Origin: Paracoccaceae bacterium
Lineage (GTDB): Bacteria; Pseudomonadota; Alphaproteobacteria; Rhodobacterales; Rhodobacteraceae
Direction: 5' to 3'
Length of the DNA stretch: 6,763 nt
Assembly (NCBI GenBank): GCA_015485015.1
Contig: WFUK01000320.1
Span: 1 to 6,763, forward strand
The translations under genes and the position numbers were made by a program. Within the stretch, counting starts at the first letter, position 1. Every line of letters starts with the position of its first letter. A model generated the notes under the pieces. The model ran no database searches and was not told the DNA's origin. It saw only the letters and a program-made list of their open reading frames with translations. This document shows, in pieces, positions 1-6,291 of this stretch.

Positions 1-636
1 GCCACGGGCTATGGCATGACGCTCTACCAAAATCGCGGCATGAGCTTTTTGATGGTGCTGATGGTGCTGCCGGTATCAGCCATGCTGGCGCGGCTATATC
101 TGGCCTATAAGGCAGGGGCGCAGGCGGCGGGGCTGGGGGTTTTGGCGCTGATGCTATTGGCCATTCCCGATGTGCCGACCATCGCCTATATGGCGGTTCA
201 ACGCGGCGAGGCTGTGCCGGAGCGCGCGCCGGTTTTGGCGGCGGGCGGGGCAAGCTGCACCTTGCCCTCGGCGTTTGATGCGCTGGCACGGCTGCCTGCC
301 GGCATGGTGGTGAGTAGTGCGGACCTTGGAGCGGGGCTGCTGGCCTATACCCCGCATCGGGTGTTGAACGCTAATTTCCACCGCAATCAGGCGGGCTTGC
401 AGGCGGGGATCGATCTCGCCCGCGCGCCGCTTTTTGAGGTGCCGGAGCGGCTGGCGGCACTGGGGGTGAAATATCTGGTGTTTTGCCCTTCGGACCCTTG
501 GCTGCTTTCGCTTGCGCCCAATGCACCGGATAGGCTTTGGGCGCGGCTTTATGCCGGTGATCCGCCACCGTATTTAATACCGGTTCTGGATGGCGGGCTG
601 GTGGTTTATGAATTTATCTCTGAAAAGGAGCCGTAA
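1..636 (+). CDS. C-terminal part of a probable GT-C-type membrane glycosyltransferase (5'-truncated)
   Basis: The frame is open to the first base of the window, so the ATG at 16 is probably internal and the true start lies upstream. What remains is about 211 residues. They comprise two hydrophobic segments (roughly residues 15-30 and 42-65 of the visible part) and then a soluble C-terminal domain of about 140 residues, ending in LVVYEFISEKEP. This domain, with its VVSSADLGAGLLAYTPHRVL stretch, an FHRN motif and a late KYLVFCP strand, resembles the tail of uncharacterised alphaproteobacterial polytopic proteins related to ArnT/PMT-like GT-C enzymes. Such enzymes transfer sugars from polyprenyl-phosphate donors on the outer face of the inner membrane. 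Two cysteines (in ASCTLP and FCPSD) could form a periplasmic disulfide. The catalytic N-terminal loop is outside the window, so the activity cannot be confirmed. The next gene starts one base after the stop, which implies co-translation. The family call is by recognition, not search. Confidence 0.6.
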   Translation, partial: ATGYGMTLYQNRGMSFLMVLMVLPVSAMLARLYLAYKAGAQAAGLGVLALMLLAIPDVPTIAYMAVQRGEAVPERAPVLAAGGASCTLPSAFDALARLPAGMVVSSADLGAGLLAYTPHRVLNANFHRNQAGLQAGIDLARAPLFEVPERLAALGVKYLVFCPSDPWLLSLAPNAPDRLWARLYAGDPPPYLIPVLDGGLVVYEFISEKEP

Positions 637-637
637 A

Positions 638-1003
638 ATGGCGAGTTTATCTCTTCCGGTTATGGTATGGATCGGGCTGATATTCACTCCGGTCGCGATC
701 GCGGTTGGCCAGATATTGTTTAAGGTCGCCAGCGGGCGAGTGGAGCGGTTTGATCTGGCGGGGCTGGTGGCTTTGATGCTGGATCCGGTATTTATGCTGG
801 CGCTTAGCCTTTATGGGGCAACCACATTTATGTGGGTTTTTGTGCTGCGCTCGGTGCCGCTTTCCATCGCTTATTCGTTTATGGGGATTACTTATTTGGC
901 GGTGCCGGTGCTTTCGGCGCTGTTTTTGGGCGAGGTGCTGACATGGCGCAGCTATGTGGGCGCGATGATGATTATCGGCGGCCTGCTGGTAGTGAATGGC
1001 TAG
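638..1003 (+). CDS. Small four-helix SMR/EamA-like membrane protein (ArnE/ArnF-like)
   Basis: A 121-residue protein with four predicted membrane helices (about 7-30, 48-70, 74-97 and 103-120), the size and layout of the small multidrug resistance/EamA half-unit family. The helix 3-4 region (PLSIAYSFMGITYLAVP, then FLGEV and GGLLVV) is typical. Helix 1 carries GQILFK with Gln25 and no acidic residue, whereas EmrE-type drug/proton antiporters need a membrane glutamate there. That favours the ArnE/ArnF-like branch, which flips undecaprenyl-phosphate-linked aminoarabinose. An in-frame ATG at 590 exists, but 638 is preferred: AAGGAG at 625-630 lies seven bases upstream, and the extra 16 residues would be polar and overlap the previous gene. 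The stop of the glycosyltransferase-like gene is one base upstream, so the two probably work together on a lipid-linked sugar. Membrane family is confident; substrate is unknown. Such proteins usually act as dimers or paired half-units, and no second unit is visible here. Confidence 0.8.
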   Translation: MASLSLPVMVWIGLIFTPVAIAVGQILFKVASGRVERFDLAGLVALMLDPVFMLALSLYGATTFMWVFVLRSVPLSIAYSFMGITYLAVPVLSALFLGEVLTWRSYVGAMMIIGGLLVVNG

Positions 1004-1008
1004 TTAGG

Positions 1009-1044
1009 GGTTTTGCGCGGCGCAAAGGTGCGATAATGAGGGGC
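1009..1044 (+). promoter_or_regulatory. Candidate aroC promoter with overlapping inverted repeat
   Basis: In the 55-bp gap before aroC, TGcGATAAT at 1029-1037 is an extended -10 element (five of six matches to TATAAT plus the TG). No convincing -35 box lies 16-18 bases upstream. Immediately before it, TTTGCGC (1012-1018) and GCGCAAA (1020-1026) form a perfect inverted repeat around one base. The repeat could be a small hairpin or a protein-binding site, and is not followed by a T-run as a terminator would need. Transcription from this -10 would begin near 1044 and leave only about 15 bases before the aroC start, just covering its ribosome binding site. This is a sequence match only. Confidence 0.3.
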
Positions 1045-1058
1045 AAAGGAGAATTTCC

Positions 1059-2162
1059 ATGTCGATGAACAGCTTTGGCCATCTATTTCGGGTCACCACA
1101 TGGGGCGAAAGCCACGGGCCAGCTTTAGGCGCGACCGTGGATGGCTGCCCGCCCAATGTGCCGGTGGACGCCGCCATGCTTCAGCACTGGCTGGATAAGC
1201 GCAGGCCCGGGCAGAATAAATTCACCACCCAGCGGCAAGAGCCGGATGCGGTGCAGATATTATCGGGGGTTTTCGAGGGTAAAACCACCGGAACGCCGGT
1301 GCAGCTGATGATCGAAAATCAGGATCAGCGCTCCAAGGATTATGGCGAAATCGCCCAGAGCTTCAGGCCGGGCCATGCGGATTATACCTATTTCACCAAA
1401 TACGGAAATCGCGATTATCGCGGCGGCGGGCGATCCAGCGCGCGCGAAACGGCGGCGCGCGTGGCAGCCGGCGGGCTGGCGCGCGCGGCCATCGATGCAT
1501 TGCTGGACGGGGTGAAAATCAAGGGTTACATGGTGCAGATGGGGGATCGCAAGATCAACCGCGCGCGCTTTGATCGGGACGAGATCGAGCGCAACCCGTT
1601 TTGGGTGCCGGATGCCGAAGCGGCGACGGAATGGGCAGAGTATCTGGACGGGCTGCGCAAGGATCATAACTCGGTGGGCGCGATTATCGAGGTGGTCGCT
1701 TCGGGGGTGCCTGCGGGGCTGGGCGCGCCGGTTTATGCCAAGCTGGATACCGATATTGCGGCGGCGATGATGTCGATCAACGCGGTGAAGGCGGTGGAAA
1801 TCGGCGCGGGGATGAGCGCGGCCATGCTGACAGGGGTGGAGAATGCCGACGAGATGCGGATGGGACCGGACGGCGTGGAATTCAGCTCCAACCATGCGGG
1901 CGGCATTCTGGGCGGGATCAGCACAGGGCAGGATATTGTCTGCCGGTTTGCGGTTAAGCCGACCAGCTCTATCCTCACCCCGCGCAAGACCGTTACCAAA
2001 GATGGCCGCGAGATCGAGCTGATCACCAAGGGGCGGCATGACCCTTGTGTGGGCATTCGCGCGGTGCCGGTGGGCGAAGCCATGATGGCTTGTGTGATAT
2101 TGGACCATTTACTGCTCCACCGTGGGCAAATCGGAAATAATCAAGGAAAAATAGATGTTTGA
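1059..2162 (+). CDS. aroC: Chorismate synthase
   Basis: Last step of the shikimate pathway: converts 5-enolpyruvylshikimate-3-phosphate to chorismate, the precursor of aromatic amino acids, folate and quinones. It is cytosolic, normally tetrameric, and needs reduced FMN. At 367 residues it has the normal family length and looks intact. All three family signatures are visible: GESHGPALG at residues 16-24 (His19), [15 protein letters not shown] at 125-139, and [18 protein letters not shown] at 325-342. The KRRPGQ stretch (47-52) and RPGHAD (103-108, His106) supply conserved phosphate- and flavin-site residues. The start at 1059 is supported by AAGGAG at 1046-1051, seven bases upstream; an in-frame ATG at 1065 would be too far from it. 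The stop overlaps the start of the mechanosensitive channel gene. The gene lies 55 bp after the SMR-like gene with a possible promoter of its own, so it may be read both from upstream and separately. Confidence 0.98.
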   Translation: MSMNSFGHLFRVTTWGESHGPALGATVDGCPPNVPVDAAMLQHWLDKRRPGQNKFTTQRQEPDAVQILSGVFEGKTTGTPVQLMIENQDQRSKDYGEIAQSFRPGHADYTYFTKYGNRDYRGGGRSSARETAARVAAGGLARAAIDALLDGVKIKGYMVQMGDRKINRARFDRDEIERNPFWVPDAEAATEWAEYLDGLRKDHNSVGAIIEVVASGVPAGLGAPVYAKLDTDIAAAMMSINAVKAVEIGAGMSAAMLTGVENADEMRMGPDGVEFSSNHAGGILGGISTGQDIVCRFAVKPTSSILTPRKTVTKDGREIELITKGRHDPCVGIRAVPVGEAMMACVILDHLLLHRGQIGNNQGKIDV

Positions 2163-2952
2163 TGAATTGGACTGGTATCTTCAGCTTGGGCTGAATGTGG
2201 TGATTGCGGCGGCGATCATGATTGGGGCGTTCTGGATTTCGGGCGTGGCCAAGCGGCAAATAAACAAGCTCGGCCTGAAATACGAGGAGCTGGACGACAC
2301 GCTGTTTCTCTTTCTCGCCAGCCTTGCCAAATACGCCATTCTGGCGATTGCCGTGGTATTTGTGCTGTCGCGCTTTGGCATTCAAACCACCTCCCTGGTG
2401 GCGCTGCTCGGTGCGGCGGGCCTTGCCATTGGCTTGGCGCTGCAAGGCACGCTTTCCAATCTGGCGGCGGGGGTGATGCTGCTGGGTTTTCGCCCTTTCA
2501 AGATCGGGGATTATGTTGATGTGGGCGGCTATGCCGGCACGGTGCGGGCGATTACGCTATTTACCACCGAGATCGCCACATCCGACAATATCCAGATCAT
2601 CATTCCCAATGGCGATGTCTGGTCCTCCTCCATTCGCAACTATTCCTATTATGACCGCCGCCGCTGCGATATTGTGATCGGGGTTTCCTATGATACCGAT
2701 CTTAAAAAAGCCGAGGCCGCTTTGCGCAAGGTAATCAACGCCGACGAGCGCTCGCTGCAAGACCCCGAACCTTTTGTGCGGGTCACCAACCTTGGTGATA
2801 GCTCGGTGGATTTTACGCTGCGGGTCTGGGCGATGTCGTCTGATTATGGCGCGCTGAAATCGGCGCTGCTATGGGGCATCAAGGAAGAACTTGAAGCGCA
2901 GGGGATCGACATCCCCTATCCAACTTCGGTGCATATCGACGTGAAAGCCTAG
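2155..2952 (+). CDS. MscS-family small-conductance mechanosensitive channel
   Basis: A 265-residue inner-membrane channel that opens under membrane tension to release solutes during hypo-osmotic shock. Family members assemble as heptamers. Three helices are visible (about 9-30, 55-75 and 82-112). The third is the pore helix, with [13 protein letters not shown] at 86-98 followed by [20 protein letters not shown]. By alignment from memory with E. coli MscS, Leu90 and Leu94 correspond to the pore-constricting leucines and Gly98 and Gly106 to the hinge glycines. The beta domain follows ([24 protein letters not shown]), then an alpha/beta C-terminal domain ending in [16 protein letters not shown]. 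The length is close to the minimal MscS type (E. coli 286), with no extra N-terminal helices. The ATG overlaps the aroC stop by 8 bp and has AAGGA at 2143-2147, seven bases upstream. Its stop codon interlocks with that of the convergent kinase gene. Family is certain; whether it is the main osmotic valve of the cell is unknown. Confidence 0.95.
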   Translation: MFDELDWYLQLGLNVVIAAAIMIGAFWISGVAKRQINKLGLKYEELDDTLFLFLASLAKYAILAIAVVFVLSRFGIQTTSLVALLGAAGLAIGLALQGTLSNLAAGVMLLGFRPFKIGDYVDVGGYAGTVRAITLFTTEIATSDNIQIIIPNGDVWSSSIRNYSYYDRRRCDIVIGVSYDTDLKKAEAALRKVINADERSLQDPEPFVRVTNLGDSSVDFTLRVWAMSSDYGALKSALLWGIKEELEAQGIDIPYPTSVHIDVKA

Positions 2953-2954
2953 GC
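2947..2954. other. Palindromic junction GCCTAGGC with two interlocked stop codons
   Basis: The mechanosensitive channel ends with GCC TAG at 2947-2952 on the + strand. The sensor kinase ends with GCC TAG on the - strand, read from 2954 to 2949. The two TAG codons share CTAG (2949-2952), so the genes overlap tail to tail by four bases and both proteins end in alanine. There is no room for a terminator between the coding regions. Any terminator for either gene must lie inside the other, and no obvious stem followed by a T-run was seen beside the junction. Confidence 0.9.
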
Positions 2955-5606
2955 CAAAGGCACGCGAACCTGAAAAACCGCGCCGTGGCGGCTGGTCAGC
3001 AGGGTCAGGTCGCCGTTCAGGTTGCGCATGATCTCGCGACTGATCGGCAGGCCAAGCCCCGCGCTGCCTGCCAGATTGGCCTCGGATAACCGCGTGAATT
3101 TCTCGAATACCTTTTTGCGGTCAGCGGCGGCAATGCCCGGACCATTATCCGCGACGGTGATGATGGCATCCTCGCCGCTGATTTCCAGCGTGATCTCCAG
3201 CGTGGGCGGGCGGCCACGGCCATATTTGACCGCGTTCGAGATCAGATTGATAAACACCTGCGCGAGGCGATCAAAGCTGGCCAGCGCAATTACCGGATTT
3301 TCCGGCAAGGTTTTTCGCACCTCCAGCCCGGCTTCCTCAAGCAGCGCACTGGTGGTGGTGAGTGATTTTTCAATCGCGTCTTGCAGGCAAATCGGCTCCA
3401 GCAATAGCTGCCCGCGGCCGGATTCCAGATGGCTGAGATCCAGAATTTCATCCAGCAGCCGCGTCAGCCGCTCGCTTTCTTCCTGAATGATCCCGAGAAA
3501 GCGCTTGGCCTCGGGCAATTCTATGTTGTCTTCTTCGCGCAGGATTTCGGAAAAAGAGCGGATCGAGGTCATCGGGGTGCGCAGCTCGTGGGAGACCTGA
3601 CTGAGGAAGGCATCCTTTTGCGCCCCCATTTCCGTAAGCTGGGCATTGGCCGCGCGCAGCTCTTGCGCCGTGCGCTCCAAGCGGTGGGACTGGTTCTCAA
3701 GCTGGTGCGAATATTCCATGATTTGCGCGGTTTCGTCTGCGATTTTCATCAGCTCGCCCACCGATACCGTGCCGCCCCCCGCGATCTGGCTGACCATGGC
3801 ATGGGCCGAAGCCGCCCCGACCGAGCCAGCCAGCTCGCGCTCAAGGGTTTGCACCAACTCGTCGGTGGCATCGGGCAGGCCGCTGGCCTTGCCCTGCTGG
3901 CGCGCCATTTCGGAAAATAGCCGCTGGGCCGGATCGGTGCCGAGGATGCGCTGCGCCAGTGTAAACAGATCTTCCGAGGTGGCCGAGCGCGACACCAGAT
4001 AAGAGCCGGTGGCCTTATCCAGCCGAAAAACATCGACAAACTGGCTGGACTGAATCCGCTCCAGCGGGCGCGGGGTGGAGAAGATCGAACCAAGAATGAA
4101 TAGCGAAATATTAAAGGTCATGGACCAAAATAGCGAATGCACCAAAGGGTCATATCCGGTCAGGCCAAACAGCGCATTTGGCGTCAGGAAGGCAAGCCCG
4201 AGCGGGCCGTTCTCAATCGCGGCTTGCGACAGGATAAACGCCCCCTCGAAGCTGGGCAAAAACAGCGTGTAAGCCCAAAGCGCAAAGCCCGCGAGCAGGC
4301 CCAAAAGCGCGCCGGTGCGGGTGGCACCGCGCCAGAAAAGCCCGCCGATCAGCGAAGGAATGATTTGCGCCATGCCGGAAAAGGCGATCAGCCCGATCGA
4401 GGCCAGCGCCCCCGAGCCGCCGGTGAGGCGAAAATAGAGATAGCCGAGCAGCAAAATACCGGCAATGGAAAGCCTGCGCGAGCGTAAAAGAATGGTGCGA
4501 ACATCGCCCGAGGTCTCGGGGCGGGGCGGGGAAAAACGCAGCCAAAGCGGCATGATGATATGGTTGGACACCATGGTCGAAAGCGCGATGGCGGCGATAA
4601 TCACCATTGAAGTGGCCGAGGAAAAACCGCCGAGAAAGGCAAAAAGCGCAAGGTTATCCTGCCCTTGCGAGATCGGCAGGGTCAAAACATATAGATCGGG
4701 GTTCGAGCCTTCGGGCAAAAGCGCATTGCCCGCAATCGCGATGGGCAGCACAAACAGGCTCATCAAAAGCAGATAGCCCGGAAAGGCCCAGCTGGCAGTG
4801 GCGAGGTGTTTTTCGTCGGAATTTTCCACCACGATCACCTGAAACATGCGCGGCAGGGTGATGACGGCCATGGCCGAAAGCATGGTCAGGCTGACCCAGC
4901 GCGCCGAGAAAATACGATCGCCGCGCAGCATCTCGGGCGGCGCTTTGGCAAAGATCTCGGCTGGCCCGCCGGCAATGCCCCAGACCACAAAAACCCCGAC
5001 AGAAAGCAGGGCCAAAAGCTTCACCACCGCCTCAACCGCGATGGCGGTTACCACCCCGTGATGGCGCTCGTTGGCATCGACATTCCGGGTGCCAAAAAGG
5101 ATGGTAAAAACCGCCAGTCCGGCCGCCACCCAAAAGGCGGTAAGATTGGCATTGCCGCCGCTTTCAAAAACCGAAAAGCTCAGCGTAATCGATTGGAGCT
5201 GAAGCGCGATATAAGGCGTGGAACCGATCACGGCCAGCAGCGTTACCAGCACGGCCAATGTGGTGCTTTTGCCATAGCGAGAGGAAATCAGATCGGCGAT
5301 CGAGGTGATATGCTGGGCGCGCCCGACCCGCAGCAATTTGCGCAGCAGCCACCACCAGCCGATAAATACCAGCGTGGGTCCCAGATAGATGGTGACAAAC
5401 TCAAACCCGTTGCGCGCCGCAGAGCCAACCGCGCCGTAAAATGTCCAGCCCGTGCAATAGACCGAGATCGAAAGCGTATAGACAAAGGGCGAGCGCAGCC
5501 AGCCAACGCGGCCCGCGCGCGCCCGCCGCTCGGCCCAGAAGGCGATGGAGAATAGTAGCAAGGCATAGCCGAGGCTGGCCGCGATCAGGGCGTTGAGCGA
5601 CAGCAC
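2949..5606 (-). CDS. Sensor histidine kinase with N-terminal sodium/solute symporter (SSS) module, CbrA/CrbS-like
   Basis: An 885-residue membrane sensor kinase. Residues about 1-510 hold 13 hydrophobic segments with SSS-family marks: SSRYGKS at 108-114, and a helix with GGFSSATSMV at 326-335 followed by LSTMVSNHI. Residues about 520-625 look like the STAC linker of SLC5-coupled kinases (LERELAGSVGAASAHAMV). A coiled coil (about 628-665) leads into HisKA with VSHELRTPMTS (His673). The ATPase domain has an N-box NLISNAVKYG (Asn787, Asn791), G1 DNGPGI (820-825), F-box VFEKF (833-837) and G2 GLGLPIS (850-856), so the kinase looks active. No PAS domain lies between STAC and HisKA, and there is no C-terminal receiver, so it is shorter than CbrA of Pseudomonas. 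Known relatives sense histidine (CbrA) or regulate acetate use (CrbS); the ligand here is unknown. The start is GTG at 5606; the preceding in-frame codons are GCC and the TAG that ends the upstream gene, so no earlier start exists. It lies last in the cassette, after the receiver and two-helix genes. Confidence 0.93.
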   Translation of the reverse strand: MLSLNALIAASLGYALLLFSIAFWAERRARAGRVGWLRSPFVYTLSISVYCTGWTFYGAVGSAARNGFEFVTIYLGPTLVFIGWWWLLRKLLRVGRAQHITSIADLISSRYGKSTTLAVLVTLLAVIGSTPYIALQLQSITLSFSVFESGGNANLTAFWVAAGLAVFTILFGTRNVDANERHHGVVTAIAVEAVVKLLALLSVGVFVVWGIAGGPAEIFAKAPPEMLRGDRIFSARWVSLTMLSAMAVITLPRMFQVIVVENSDEKHLATASWAFPGYLLLMSLFVLPIAIAGNALLPEGSNPDLYVLTLPISQGQDNLALFAFLGGFSSATSMVIIAAIALSTMVSNHIIMPLWLRFSPPRPETSGDVRTILLRSRRLSIAGILLLGYLYFRLTGGSGALASIGLIAFSGMAQIIPSLIGGLFWRGATRTGALLGLLAGFALWAYTLFLPSFEGAFILSQAAIENGPLGLAFLTPNALFGLTGYDPLVHSLFWSMTFNISLFILGSIFSTPRPLERIQSSQFVDVFRLDKATGSYLVSRSATSEDLFTLAQRILGTDPAQRLFSEMARQQGKASGLPDATDELVQTLERELAGSVGAASAHAMVSQIAGGGTVSVGELMKIADETAQIMEYSHQLENQSHRLERTAQELRAANAQLTEMGAQKDAFLSQVSHELRTPMTSIRSFSEILREEDNIELPEAKRFLGIIQEESERLTRLLDEILDLSHLESGRGQLLLEPICLQDAIEKSLTTTSALLEEAGLEVRKTLPENPVIALASFDRLAQVFINLISNAVKYGRGRPPTLEITLEISGEDAIITVADNGPGIAAADRKKVFEKFTRLSEANLAGSAGLGLPISREIMRNLNGDLTLLTSRHGAVFQVRVPLA

Positions 5607-5609
5607 GGC

Positions 5610-5840
5610 CTAGCGCGATTCAAGCCGCCGCGCCATGGCGCGCGCGGCTAATACCAGCCCGAGCCAGACACCAAAAACATAGATAAATATCAGCGGCAAG
5701 CCAAACAGGCTGAGCGGGCCGGTGAAAACGGTGATGATCGGGGATAAAAACAGAAATGCGCCAATGACCGGCAATAGCTTGGCCCCGTCGCGCAGCTTTC
5801 TTTTGCGGCTAGCCGAGAGGGCGAGGTCGGTGCGGCTCAT
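5610..5840 (-). CDS. Unnamed small two-helix membrane protein between receiver and SSS kinase
   Basis: A 76-residue protein not assigned to a named family here. A basic N-terminus (SRKRKLRDGAK, residues 11-21) precedes two hydrophobic helices (about 22-40 and 46-66) joined by TGPLSLFGLP, and the C-terminus is basic (RAMARRLESR). The positive-inside rule puts both ends in the cytosol. Size, hairpin topology and position just before an SSS-type gene recall the small partner proteins of SSS transporters, such as YjcH before the acetate permease ActP, or DUF485/DUF3311/DUF4212 proteins. A role as partner of the kinase's symporter module is inferred. The start ATG overlaps the receiver stop (ATGA, 5837-5840), and no clear ribosome binding site precedes it, so translation is probably coupled. 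Its TAG stop is in the same frame as the kinase, with only one sense codon (GCC) before the kinase GTG. The hydrophobic pattern and tight packing argue that it is a real gene. Confidence 0.8.
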   Translation of the reverse strand: MSRTDLALSASRKRKLRDGAKLLPVIGAFLFLSPIITVFTGPLSLFGLPLIFIYVFGVWLGLVLAARAMARRLESR

Positions 5841-6199
5841 GCCAGCAGGCCCAGAATAGTGGCAACAATTTCATTATTGGAAAACGGCTTGGTCATAAAA
5901 TGATCCACCCCGATCGCTTCGGCGGTATCGCGATCCTTGGCTTGGCCCTTGGCGGTCAGCACCATGACTTTGGGCCGATGGCCGGGCTGGGCATTGAGGT
6001 CTTGCAAGATATCAAACCCGCTGCGATTGGGCAGCATCACGTCCAAGATAACCAGATCGGGCGAAAGCCGGGAAACGGAATCCATGGCTTTGGCCCCGTC
6101 TGATTGCTCCTCCACCTCCAGCCCTTCGCGCTCCAGCAAAAAGCGCAAGGATTCGATGATGTTGGGTTCATCTTCAATAATTAATACGCGCTTGGCCAA
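5837..6199 (-). CDS. Single-domain response regulator (receiver only)
   Basis: A 120-residue protein that is one complete CheY-like receiver domain and nothing more. The acidic pocket is Glu9-Asp10 (in LIIEDEP), the phospho-acceptor is Asp53 (in LVILDVMLP), the switch threonine is Thr82 (in MVLTAKG) and the conserved lysine is Lys104 (in MTKPFS), so phosphorylation should work. No DNA-binding or enzymatic output follows; the stop overlaps the next start by four bases, so an output domain lost by simple frameshift is unlikely. The only usable start is TTG at 6199: a stop lies six codons upstream in frame, and no ATG or GTG lies between it and the conserved first strand. A purine-rich GGGGGGA at 6204-6210 sits four bases before the TTG as a possible ribosome binding site. 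The downstream SSS kinase is the natural partner. Output must go through a protein contact or a phosphorelay; the target is not shown here. Confidence 0.93.
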   Translation of the reverse strand: MAKRVLIIEDEPNIIESLRFLLEREGLEVEEQSDGAKAMDSVSRLSPDLVILDVMLPNRSGFDILQDLNAQPGHRPKVMVLTAKGQAKDRDTAEAIGVDHFMTKPFSNNEIVATILGLLA

Positions 6200-6291
6200 C
6201 TCGTCCCCCCGGTTTTATTGAATTTTGCCCAGCCAGCACCAAAGCGCAAGGATTTTGTTGTGCGGGGCGGATAACGGTGGCTATTCCGGCG
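6200..6291 (-). promoter_or_regulatory. 92-bp gap between ScfR-like gene and receiver gene; weak promoter candidate
   Basis: The only gap of any size in the - strand cassette. Reading leftwards, TTGGTG (6242-6237) and AATAAA (6219-6214) are 17 bases apart and resemble -35 and -10 boxes poorly (three and four of six matches). Transcription from there would begin inside the G-run that serves as ribosome binding site, so the match may be chance. A six-base inverted repeat, TCCGGC (6285-6290) and GCCGGA (6298-6303), straddles the end of the ScfR-like gene without a following T-run, so it is not a standard terminator. The receiver and kinase genes could be transcribed from here or by read-through from the regulator gene. 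Confidence 0.2.

Noticed and set aside
590..637. Earlier ATG giving a 137-residue SMR-like protein
   Set aside because: The start at 638 has a well-placed AAGGAG and begins at the expected N-terminus; the extension is polar and overlaps the preceding gene.
1012..1026. Rho-independent terminator before aroC
   Set aside because: The stem is short, the loop would be one to three bases and no T-run follows on either strand.
832..1068. + strand open frame of 78 codons running from the SMR-like gene into aroC
   Set aside because: It overlaps two better supported genes in another frame and its translation looks like a frameshifted membrane helix protein.
1260..2108. Long - strand open frame of 282 codons across aroC
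   Set aside because: It is fully antisense to an intact, conserved enzyme gene, its translation is rich in His/Arg/Ala with no recognisable fold, and it is the usual mirror frame of GC-rich coding DNA.
3429..3920. + strand open frame of 163 codons antisense to the STAC/HisKA region
   Set aside because: It covers the conserved His673 region of the kinase in antisense and shows no domain or credible ribosome binding site.
4806..5555. + strand open frame of 249 codons antisense to the symporter part of the kinase
   Set aside because: The product is a low-complexity mix of Gly, Arg, Gln, His and Lys without domains; the - strand frame encodes clear membrane helices and family motifs.
5604..5612. 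Amber stop as a sequencing error splitting one fused gene
   Set aside because: The predicted topology of the two parts does not fit a direct fusion, and the small protein plus GTG start make two sensible separate products. It cannot be fully excluded without related sequences.
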